In this document: positions 1-9,836 of the stretch, piece after piece | How positions within the stretch are numbered: the stretch's first letter is position 1 | How the letters are laid out: every line of letters begins with the position of its first letter | Source of the DNA: Zantedeschia hybrid cultivar | Taxonomy: Eukaryota; Streptophyta; Magnoliopsida; Alismatales; Araceae | Assembly (NCBI GenBank): GCA_030544215.1 | Contig: JARZZO010000014.1 | Span: 35,369,734 to 35,433,733 of the forward strand | Length of the DNA: 64,000 bases | Direction: 5' to 3' | Translations under genes and position numbers: made by a program | The notes under the pieces: model-generated | What the model saw: only the letters and a program-made list of their open reading frames with translations | Told to the model about the DNA's origin: nothing | The model's database searches: none

Positions 1-938
1 CCAAAAAATCGAAGGAAAGGCTCCACCTTTCACCTTGAAACTACGGTGCAGGAACCCTTCTTCCTCAAACGGCAGTCTTCAAGTCCAACCGATGCCCCTT
101 TTCACGGCAGCAGCGATGCTCTCCGGAGTCCCCTTCGAGGTTGCCGAAGAAGAAGGAGCGAGGAAGGCAAGGCCGGCGGCTCTGAACCCGGCGGACAACA
201 CCTACAAGCGATGACAGTGGCGCTCCCTGACGGGATTGCAGCGTTTGTCAACGGCAGAGGGAAGAGGAGGCAACCGGCGTGCAGACAGCGGCGGTGGCAC
301 CCCCAAACGGCGGAAGGCCAACGTGCAAACAGCGGCGGTGGCACCCCCCGAAGACCCTTGTGGCTTCGGTCATAGGCAAGAACGAAGAGGAGGAAGAGCT
401 CGATGGCGGCGATCTGCGGCGACAACGGCTTGCTCCCACGGCTCCGGCAACTTCGTCCACCGGCGATGGCAAGAGGAAGAAGAGGAAGAGGCGGACTAGA
501 GCTCGGAATCCCCCAGCGCAACAGTGAAAGGCATCCCGCCCCCCTCCCTTTTTATAACCGACCGGACCGGTTTTTGAAACCGTGGCCAGTCTAAGGCCCG
601 AACCGGACCGAACCGGCACAGACTCAAGGGCATATGCCCCCCTCTCTCAAGCTTCACATATACGAACCGGTTCGAAGCTAAAGTGGAACCGAACCAGCGC
701 AGACTCGAGGGGATCTACCCCCTTCTCTCAAACTCAATATATATGGCCGGGTTTGGAGCTGAATTTAAGCCCGGACCAGCGCAGACTCAAAGGACACATA
801 CCCCATCCTCCAAATTCAAGAAATTCGGTCGATTTAAAGCCCAAATTAAACCTGGACTGGCGCAGACTCAAAGGGTATACTAACTTATGGTTGCCCGAAG
901 CTCGAGACCCGATCTGAGTCGGTCGCGGAAACAAATTC
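1..938. repeat. Direct repeat, copy 1 (cut by window edge)
   Basis: First copy of a segment that reappears at 1267-2204 with a constant offset of 1,266 bp at both ends and only scattered substitutions. It holds a GC-rich half with purine-rich runs, a GAACCGG-rich stretch near 560-680, and four copies of the CAGACTC motif at 618, 700, 782 and 863 (spacing 82, 82, 81 bp). No conserved domain is seen in any frame; the overlapping open frames on both strands look like a by-product of GC-rich sequence. It could be an LTR fragment or a locally duplicated internal segment of a large retrotransposon. No element termini or target duplication were found. Confidence 0.75.
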
Positions 939-1266
939 GGGACAGAGGGGTGTAGAAATGGCATTCCAGTAACCCACTTCCCGAGAGCCGAGCTACAATC
1001 AGGACTACGTACTGAAGCCGCAGCCCCAGGGATTGCTCCCGTGGGAACTGGCAAAGTCAAACGGCGATACACTGATCCACCCGACCAATAATCGCTACAG
1101 TAATGAGTCTACGCCTACTGTGGATCGGCGAGCTCAGAGTCGATTTCCTGCAAAAAGAAGACAAGGAAAAAATGTCAAAAGATGAATACAAGTGCAAAGG
1201 AGACCTTCTTCACTCTCCCAATGCCCAAATCAGTGACGGCCAATAGCACCCAATCAGTCCCACCGG
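939..1266. other. Spacer between the two direct repeats
   Basis: A 328-bp stretch present once, between the two copies of the 1,266-bp-period repeat. It contains one GAGTCTACGC motif near 1107 related to the palindromes further right. No gene is seen. If the duplication is a tandem one, this is the rest of the unit, and its second copy was lost or replaced after 2204. Confidence 0.5.
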
Positions 1267-2204
1267 CCAAAAATTCGAAGGAAAGGGCTCCACCTTTCAC
1301 TTTGAAACTACGGTACAGGAACCCTTCTTCCGCAAATGGCAGTCTTCAAGTCCAACCAATGCCCCTATTCACTGCAGCAGCGATGCTCTCCACAGTCCCC
1401 TTCGAGGTTGCCGACAAAGAAGGAGTAAGGAAGGCAAGGCTGGCGGCTCTGAACCCGGCGGACAACACCTACAGGCAATGTCAGTGGCGCTCCCCGACGG
1501 GGTTGCAGTGTTTGTCAACGGCAGAGGGAAGAGGAGGCAACCGGCGTGCAAACAGCGGCGGTGGCACCCTCAAATGGCGGAAGACCAACGCGCAAACAGC
1601 GGCGGTGGCACCCCCCTAAGACCCTTGTAGCTTCGGTCACAGGCAAGAATGAAGAGGAGGAAGAGCTCGACGGCGGCGATCTGCAGCGGCAACGGCCTGC
1701 TCTCGCGGCTCCGACAGCTTCGTCCACCGGCGATGGCAAGAGGAAGAAGAAGAAGAGGCGGACTGGCGCTCGGAATCCCCCAGCACAACGGCTCTCGGAA
1801 TCCCGCCCCCTTCCCTTTTTATAACCGACCGAGCCGGTTTTTAAAGCCCTGGCCGGTCCAAGGCCTGAACCGGACCGAACTGGCACAGACTCAAGGGCAT
1901 ATGCCCCCTCTTTCAAACTTCACATATACGAACCGGTTCGAAGTCAAAGTGGAAACGAACCGGCGCAGACTCGAGGGGATCTGCCCCCTTCTCTCAAACT
2001 CAATATATATGGCCGGGTTTGGAGCTGAATTTAAGCCCGGACCAGCGCAGACTCAAAGGACACATGCCCCATCCTCCAAATTCAAGAAATCCGGCCGGTT
2101 TAAAGCCCAAATTAAACATGGACTGGCGCAGACTAAAAGGGTATACTAACTTATGGTTGCCCGAAGTTCGAGACCCGATCTGAGTCGGTCGCGGAAACAA
2201 ATTC
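1267..2204. repeat. Direct repeat, copy 2
   Basis: Second copy of the segment at 1-938, colinear at a 1,266-bp offset. Its four CAGACTC motifs lie at 1885, 1966, 2048 and 2129 (spacing 81, 82, 81 bp), so the register is preserved although the sequence between has changed. The copies part abruptly after the shared CAAATTC at 938 and 2204. The substitutions noticed between copies are mostly transitions. Confidence 0.75.
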
Positions 2205-2460
2205 AAGAAGGAATCCTAGTGATTGCAGCAGTCCTCAAGCAAAACAAGTCCTTAATGGGTAAATCAAGACCTTTAAGTGGGGCCGGTTTTAAACTGTGAG
2301 CCGCTTAAATGGGATAAGTACGTGACAATGGGCCATGCATACAACTCACTTCATCACCTTCGGTCTCTGTGCATGAGCCGTATGCGTGGGGGGCATTTGT
2401 TGTCACCAAAAAATGAGCAAGAGAAAAATCAAAACAATTTTTTTTTAAAGTAAAGAGAAG
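2205..2460. other. Non-coding, no feature recognised
   Basis: About 250 bp of mixed composition leading into the 170-bp array. No open reading frame with recognisable similarity, primer site or LTR terminus was seen. Confidence 0.4.
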
Positions 2461-2970
2461 GTTAATGGACAGCAGTCATACCTATCTTTCAAGCCAAATG
2501 AATCCAAAAAAAGGGGCCATTATAAGACCCAAATGATGAAGAAATCCAATGGTACAACAGGGACCATTATCTCAAGCGAAAGAGGTCCAAACAATTGTGC
2601 AAAGTTGTCCAAGAAGGCCCAAATGAAGAAGATTTACGGGGCAGCAGCTAAGCCCAATTTTTCAAGCCAAATGAATCAAAGAAGGGGCCACTCTAGGGCC
2701 CAAACAGTGAAGAAATCCAATGGCACAATCGGGCCCATTATCTCAAGCAAAGGAGGTCCAAGCAATTTTTTTAAAAAAAAGAAGGCCCAAGTGAAGAAAA
2801 GTTAATAGACAGTTGTCATGCCCATTCTTGCGAACCCAAAGAAGTCAAAAAGGGGTTACTTTCAACCCAAATGATGAAGAAATCCAAGGGGGCAGGCCCG
2901 GGCCCATTATCTCAAGCAAAAGAAGTCCAATATGGCCAATTTTGTGGCAGCCTTTAAAAGGGCCCAAATG
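2461..2970. repeat. 170-bp tandem repeat, three diverged units
   Basis: Units start at 2461, 2631 and 2801, exactly 170 bp apart. Shared landmarks in each are an opening like GTTAATGGAC, a block like CAAATGATGAAGAAATCCAA, and CCATTATCTCAAGC followed by RAGTCCAA. The units differ by many substitutions and the third fades after about 2960. The plus-strand open frames crossing it are accidental: neither their composition nor the pattern between copies suggests coding. Confidence 0.75.
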
Positions 2971-4660
2971 GTTCCCCCCATGGCCTATTCTTACCCCTTT
3001 GTCCCATGGTCAAATCTGCCCAAAGGAGGATAAGAAGAAAAGCAAGTGGTCCCCCCCTCAAGATTCTTCTAGAAGAGGATAGGTGAAAAGCAAAAAGAGA
3101 AGCCAATCATGATCCTCCAAGTGTTGTGGCCTCATTGGAGGGCTCTTAAGAGAGGTCTCTTATCCCTAATTTAAGGCTAATGGATGCCTAATTTACCCCC
3201 CAAAAGTAACCCAACTTTATCTATAAAAGAACCTCCATTTTTTATAAGAAAAAGTTGGAGACGAAAATCCCAAAAAATAGAAAAGAGAAGAAGAAAAGTT
3301 AGAGAGCTTGGAGGAGCACGTCTCCCTCCTCCTTCCCCTCCATTTCCTGCATCCCAAGAGAGAAAAAAGAGTTAGAAAATAAGAGAGAAAGAAAGGAAGA
3401 GTGCTAGAGAAGAAGAGAGCAAGATTGTAGGCTTCAAGAGCCATTCTCCCTTCTCATCCCCTCTCCAAGGTAGAGTGGGGGTGAAGAAGGGGTTTATTTC
3501 TGTATTCTTGCTTTCTTATAATGTTTTTCTTTCATTTTGATGTTCATGGAAGCTTCTATATCCCCCTTGATGTTCATCCATGGTGATTGAAAGCAATGAA
3601 ATGCAATGTTCAGATTTTCTTAGTGTGTTTTGTGAATCTGCTGGTTATCTTGCTTTTATGGTATTTTTTCCTTCATAAGGTATGTATTTTTTCGTATGGG
3701 GATGGTAGAGGGGCATTTCTAGTTTATAGAAATGGTCTACTCAAGCCTTGAAACCCCTTAAATATGGAGATATGACCCAAGATGTGCTTTGCTGTCCAGA
3801 TTTCCTGAAAACTGATTTTTTCATTTATTTGTCTTTCCTTTTGGGTTTTTTCAAGGTGGCTTGGCCTTCCATGACCCTTAGGAGCACATCCTCTCCATGG
3901 ATGATGTTCCCCTAAGGCCAAACATCAAGAGAAATCTCCTAAGTTTCATATATATTAAGATCTAAGTTTCTGTTTTCATGTTGGAACCGAATGAGTTTTG
4001 TTTGGACCTTTTTCCTTTAAGGGCTAAGGGTTTATGCCCTAGAGGTTCTCAAGGAGGTTCCCTCACTAGTTGAGGATAAGCTTCTCTGGGTAGAAACCCT
4101 CTAACATGGAGCCAAGAAGGAAAGATCTATGGAAAAGATAAAAAATATATCTAAGTTTCTCATATGTTTATATTCAAGTTTTCATGATATTTTCCTAAAG
4201 AAATATATCTAAAATATATTTTAAATAAATATTTTAGGCCTTGTACCTTTTATCCCTTATTTGGGTTAGATTTAAACCCATTTTTTCACCGAAATCCGGG
4301 TTTCAGCCTGAGTCTGCGTTGCAGGTTTTGAGTCTGTGCCTCTTTCAAGTGGGTTTTTGGGCTTGAGGTGATTCTTTGAATCTCCCCCAAGCTGTCCAAA
4401 TGTTCCTTGGACCTAGGGTTGTCCCTTTAAGGCCCAATGAAAGTCCTAAATAGCTTAGACTTTGGGTTGTTAAGCCCTTAATGTTTCAAACTAAAGTTTT
4501 ACCATATGTTTTAAGATTTTAAATGTTTTCCGATGTTTTCTAAGGATGTCCCAATCTAAGGGTGCCAGCAATCTCATGTTGGGTAACCCATCAAGGGCCC
4601 TCACACAAAAAACATCATTCTTGTGTTCCCATTTCTATGGGTTCATTTAGATGATGTGTC
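2971..4660. other. Non-coding repeat DNA with an LTR-like promoter block
   Basis: No gene is seen. Around 3222-3229 there is a TATAAAAG box followed by a purine-rich stretch (3240-3430) and then T-rich sequence, a layout common in the U3/R part of plant gypsy LTRs in plus orientation. Near 4312-4345 two GAGTCTG motifs of the family described for 5500-7520 appear. LTR ends were not located, so this is not called an LTR. Confidence 0.35.
3222..3229 (+). promoter_or_regulatory. TATA-box-like element, probable retroelement promoter
   Basis: TATAAAAG in a locally AT-rich setting, followed about 70 bp downstream by a long purine-rich transcribed-leader-like stretch. There is no recognisable coding sequence downstream. 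The assignment rests on position and composition only. Confidence 0.3.
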
Positions 4661-4664
4661 CCGA

Positions 4665-5200
4665 AGTCCCAATGAGTTAGTGGAGTTCCTTACTCCCCAA
4701 ATATAGAAATGGAATGCGTGATTCCCTGTGGATAACCCTTTCATTTTCAAGGCATTAAGGGCACCCTTTGGGTGAGTGGTTGGATGCTCGGCACGCCCCC
4801 CTTTATAGCCACCTCCATGGTTCATGGCTACATATGATCCTCTAGGAAAATTGGTGGAGTTCCTTGCTCCCCAAATGTAGAGATGCTTTGGACTACCCCT
4901 TGTGGGTTTTTCTTGCATCTTGAAGGCATTAAGGGCACCCTTTGGGTGAGTGGTTGGATGCTCGGCACACTCCTTTTTATAGCCACCTCCATGGTTCATG
5001 GCTACATGTGATTCTCTAAGGAAATTGGTGGAGTTCCTTGCTCCACAAATGTAGAGATGCTTTGGATTACCCCTTGTGGGTTTTTCTTGCATCTTGAAGG
5101 CATTAAGGGCACCTTTGGGGTGAGTGGTTGGATGCTCGGCACACCCCCCTTTATAGCCATCCCTATGGTCCATTAGCCATTACATATCCCTTTAAGGGAG
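4665..5200. repeat. 174-bp tandem repeat, three units
   Basis: The landmark GGAGTTCCT recurs at 4682, 4856 and 5030, a period of exactly 174 bp. A degenerate fourth start (GGGAGTTGGT) lies near 5194. Units two and three are very similar and unit one slightly more diverged. Because 174 is a multiple of three, a minus-strand frame stays open through all units (4643-5173), giving a 58-residue peptide repeat. I treat that as a consequence of the period, not as a gene: no signal, domain or start context supports it. Confidence 0.8.
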
Positions 5201-7637
5201 TTGGTCCTTTGGGTCCCTTCATGCCATGACCCTTCATAAAGATTTTAAACCTTTTTATTTGGTTTTCCTAATGAAAGCTTGAAATTCAACTTGGAATCAT
5301 TATATTAAGCATTTTCAATGCTTTGTAAAGTGATTCAAGAAGAATGGGATAAACATGAAGAAATCATGTCATTTGAAGAAATCCACACAAGAACCACTCT
5401 TTGAAAGGCCTCTTGTAGCCATACTCAACTTCTGAGATTTCTCAGTGTTATCCTCCCCAAATTTGTAGCGATTCTTGGATCCCTTCAAGTTGAAAGAGGT
5501 ATAAACCTGAAATTATGCTCATATTTTGAGTCTGCGCACCTATAACCATGGAAATTCAATTGGGAATGGGGTACAATCTATTTTTCTCCACTCCGGATTT
5601 CATATTCTAACTTTAATGGTTGAAACTAACCCCTTGATGGATTTAATTGCAGCTTGAACTATACAGGAAATTCAAAAATCAAAATTCAGACTTGAGTCTG
5701 CACCACTGTTCTGAGTGTGCGCACCCTTACGCAAACTCAACTCAAAACCGTCAAAGATGCCTTGCATGGACTGATAACCTCTTTTATGGTTCAAACAACT
5801 CAAATAATTAAAGTTAATTTCGTATTTTTTAAATAAACACAAAATTCCAAACTTAAGTTGAGTGTGCACACCTTTCATAAGCTCATTTCCAAAGACAAAA
5901 TCAACTAAACAATAAATCAAATTGCTTAAATCACTCTCAATCATATATCAAACACTCAATGTCATTTAAATAAACATCCATTTATAAAAAGGATCCAAAT
6001 CCATTCAAAATAAACAAAAATTACAAGTTCAGCTGAGTCTGCGCACCCCTTGTGCAGACTCAAACTCATTTTTTCTTGTCTCCTTGATCTTTGAAGCTCC
6101 CTAGCTCTTTGAAAGTCTTGGAATTCCCCTCAATCTCAGGAGGTTCCATCTCTTCAAAGATCTTGCTCAAATCCTCTTTAAGCTTGAGTCTGCGCATCAC
6201 TCTCAAGGTCAAAACCTCATCTCTTAGCCCCCAAATCATGCTCGCAGCTCCAAATCTATAAATCATCATCAAATAAAACATAAAATCAAGTTATCCCACT
6301 AAAAATCTAATAAAATAACTCACAAACAAGAAATCCAGAGTTCAGAATATCAGATAAAAAAGCAACTTCCCGAGCACTAAAAGATGATCTAAAACTCTCT
6401 AAAAATCAAGTTTATTCTTATCTATTAGAATATCAAATAAAAACACCAAGTTGTTCTTGAAAAAATGCAAAAAACAACTAAAAACACATTGGTGACAAAT
6501 GAGTGTGCGCTACCCAGCGCAGACTCAACCCTGAAATCCCAAATTTGACCTTTTGACCTTAAATTCCCTCCAAATTAAATACAAAAATTTACATAAAAAC
6601 TTTATATATAAGTCAAAAACCTAAATATAAGCTTAAAACTCTTTTTTCAAAAAATATAAAAAATCTTTAAACACTTTGATAAACAATGAGTCTACGCTCT
6701 ATAGTGCAGATTCAACTCTAAATTCTTAAAATCTGGTATTTTGGCCATTAAATTCCCATCAAATCAAATCAAAATATTAAGAATAAACCCTATATTTTCC
6801 ACAAATCAAAACCCAAACAAAAATGATAACTTTTCTCCTTGAAATTACCTAAAAAATTGAAAAAACAGGCTTGTGATAGATGAGTCTGCGCTACCCTGCG
6901 CAGACTCAACCCCTAATTGGTAAAAGCCAATCTTTTCAACTCTAATTCCTTTAAAATTGAATCAAAAACCCTAAGATAAAATTAAAATACTTTCTATAAA
7001 TAAAAAATCAAATAAAACTCAAATTTGCCCTTTTTCAAAATATAAAAAATACCTAAAAAAAATCTCATTTCAATTGAATTTGCACATCTTGCTTATCCTT
7101 CAAAAACTTATAAATTCAAAACACAAAAAACATAAATCTTTGAAGTATTTTTCACTCAAATCAAATAAGAAAACATAAAAAACACTACAAATCAAATCTA
7201 AAGTCTCTTCACTCAAAGAAATGTTTATTAGACTCCCTTGATAAAAAATGTCATCCATCAATCAAAATACCATAAAAAAGATCTTCAATCCTCTCACAAA
7301 TCAAAAAATCAAAATAAACAGAAGCATTCTCATTGGTAACAAATGAGTCTGCGCATCCTTGTGTAGACTCAACTTCATGTTCACTTCCAAACATAAAAAA
7401 TTCAACAAGTTATCAATGCATCCACATAAATCAATCCAAAAAGACTAAAAAATGTCTCTCATCATTATCCATCAATAAAAGTCAATAAATCAAGTCTTGC
7501 GCAGACTCAACTCTAAACTAAAAAAAAAGTTTTCTTCTCAAATAAAAATTGAAATTCATTCATTTTTCGAATGCACAATAACAAATCTAAATCTAAATCA
7601 AAAAATCAAGATCAAATGCATTTTTTCCCTAAAAAAT
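5201..7637. other. AT-rich non-coding DNA with spaced GAGTCTGCGC palindromes
   Basis: No coding sequence is seen. The stretch carries repeated pairs GAGTCTGCGC + short spacer + GCGCAGACTC, for example at about 6035-6062, 6501-6530, 6688-6718, 6882-6909 and 7345-7375, plus half-sites near 5530, 5693, 5860, 6185 and 7499. The intervening DNA is AT-rich and unique. It ends abruptly at 7638, where homology to Tat reverse transcriptase/RNase H begins, so it is probably another element truncated into, or inserted in, element E1. Confidence 0.6.
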
Positions 7638-8269
7638 GTACGACAGGATTCATCCTAGCGATGAGATGAACTTCATGGGCTAGGAAATAATGCTTCAACT
7701 TTTGGACCACCCATACAAGTGATGCGCATGTTTTCTCCATCGCTGTATACCTCTGTTCGACAGGGTTGAGAAGTTTTGAGAGATAATAGACTATCCTCTC
7801 CTTTCCTTCTTCATCCTCTTATGCCAGGACAGCCCCCACTGCATCATCTAAGACATAAATATATAGGATTAAAGGTTTGTCCGGAGATGGTGGTCTCAGA
7901 ACAGGAGGACTTGCTAAATAATTCTTCAATCCATCAAATGCCTCCTGACACTTATTATCCCAATCGAACTTGACTCTCGGTTTAGTAAGTTCGTAGAACG
8001 GCTTACACCTTTGCGAGTGTTGGGAGACAAATCGGCGGATAAATTGCAACCTCCCAATTAATTCTCTTAATTCCTTCAAATTCTTGGGAGGTGGCATCTC
8101 TCTGATAGCCTTAGCCTTGTTGGGATCGATCTTAATGCCCCGCTTACTGACAATGAATCCAAGTAACTTTCCTAAAGATATCCCGAATACACATTTCTTG
8201 GGGTTCATCTTCAACTGATATTCTCTCGACCTCTCCAGAACCTTTGCCAGAACTTCAGCATGCTCAGCT
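7638..8269 (-). pseudogene. E1 pol fragment: end of reverse transcriptase and start of RNase H
   Basis: Minus strand, reading from 8269 down. It encodes the RT thumb/connection region of a Ty3/gypsy pol (key residues KKCVFG, LLGFIVS, GRLQFIRRF), then the RNase H opening (CQEAFDGLK, KPLILYI). The matching part of E2 is 48060-48689. The frame is open from 8214 to 7819, where the CAA codon expected after GAVLA is TAA. Homology stops near 7638. The upstream catalytic RT region with the YVDD box is missing because the copia LTR abuts at 8270. Non-functional remnant; family assignment is firm, exact limits less so. Confidence 0.85.
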
Positions 8270-9822
8270 TGTTCGGATCGCTGTGTCGGGATCCGATCCT
8301 AAAACGCAGCGGAATAAAGGAGTTCGGGATCGGATCTGTCCCGTTTCGGTCGTTAAAACAAAAACCGATGTAGATCGATTTTACCTTGCGCGGATTCGAA
8401 TCCGCGTCCGTTTTCCGGTTCCGTCGGAGCGATGCCGCAAGTCGCGCAGATGCCCGACCTCTAGCGGTATCCACGCGGTTCTCCTCGCGATGGATCGTCC
8501 TCGCTTCCTCGCTCGCTGCGGCGCTCGAAGATCCCTTCTGACTGCGCGTGATCCGCCGCGACATGCAGATCCAGATTCCCCGTCGAACGGGAAGTGGAGC
8601 AGTTGGGAACGGCACGCCCAGAGGAGAGAGAAAGTGGGAAGAACGAATGACGGCTAGGTCAGGGTTGCTGGCCCCGGACGTAGAATCCGTTCTTTTATAA
8701 AAAGTCAGTTTGCAGTTTTTCACAAAAACCCAGACTTATCCGAAATCCTGTCGGATTATCCATCGACTTGAAAACCATTTGCGTGTGACCCTCTAGGCCC
8801 AATTACCAGTCCAGTTAATAGCCCATTAAGTCCAGTAACCCTTTACTGACTCACTAAATTAATTAATATCCTTATATTCAATTAATCAGCCGAATTTAAT
8901 GTCCCACAATAAATTCGGACGGACTGCCGATCACGTTGGATGCCAAGCAACATCGCGTGATCCTGGATGGAACTGGGGTTATCGCAACCCTCTATTGGAA
9001 CCTTTCTGTCATCGGTTAGCGCGCGGATATAATCCTTCATCCGTACAATGTTCCCGAATCGACCTAGGGCATGGTTTACTGTTAAACCCTATTTGGTCGA
9101 TTCACTTGAATCAGATGCCGCTAATCTGAATCCGATAACTCCTTATCGATTACAGAGTCCGCCCTGGCCAGGGACTTTAAGCGCATCATTCCCGGAACAT
9201 TCTCTCTCAAACAACCGAGAGCGGATGATCCCGTATTGAACACACAATTACCTTCGAGGGCATTTCCCTGAACCCGATCGCTTGACTTATTGATATCCCA
9301 TGGTTAGGGATTCGTTTGTCAAGGTCAAAGCTCAGAAACCTACCAACAAGGTATCCTTGGAGTCTCAGGTCCAAGGATCATCCACGCAACCGTGACAATT
9401 GAATCGAGCTGGTTAACAGTGAGGTGATTACCATCCAGCGATTCAGAGTCGGATCAGTTCAGTGAACTCATTCACCAATGAGCACCTATAGGTTCAGCAT
9501 AGTGTCTCCACACAAGTGACTTATGGGATCAGTCACCCTCATCATATGAGCTGAAGTAACCTATACTAGTCTATCCGGATGTTCGATGTCCTATCTCAAA
9601 CATCCTATGACTAGGAACAATTAAGAACATGTGTTTATAAGTCTTCGGTCCCGTAATTATGATCTCATCATAATCCAAAGACTATTGCACATGTTCATGG
9701 ACTTCATCGTGATACGATAAACACAGATCGAATTAATTACACACAATGAATTATTGCCATTTATTAATAATCTGAATATGTACACAGTATCGGATTGGCT
9801 TTGAGACCATCTAATACTAACA
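8270..9822 (-). repeat. Copia 3' LTR
   Basis: 1,553 bp. On the minus strand it begins TGTTAGTATTAG and ends GATCCGAACA. It is the downstream LTR because the polypurine tract and the gag-pol stop codon adjoin its right edge. A TATAAAAG box on the minus strand lies at 8692-8699. Open frames within it recur identically in the other LTR and are not genes. Confidence 0.97.
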
Positions 9823-9836
9823 ATCTCCCACTTGGG
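9823..9836 (-). promoter_or_regulatory. Copia polypurine tract
   Basis: On the minus strand the bases before the 3' LTR read AAGTGGGAGAT, a purine-rich run typical of plus-strand priming in plant copia elements. It lies between the gag-pol stop codon and the LTR, leaving no room for a 3' untranslated region outside the LTR. Confidence 0.85.

Noticed and set aside
102..619. Several overlapping Arg/Ser-rich frames in the direct repeat
   Set aside because: Open on both strands, low complexity, altered between the two copies with no sign of codon-level constraint.
4643..5173. 176-codon minus-strand open frame
   Set aside because: It is the translation of a 174-bp tandem repeat whose period is a multiple of three; no start context, domain or homologue.
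8211..8723. Overlapping open frames on both strands in the copia LTR, repeated at 16024-16530
   Set aside because: Located wholly in LTR U5/R DNA, identical in both LTRs because the LTRs are identical; no domain.
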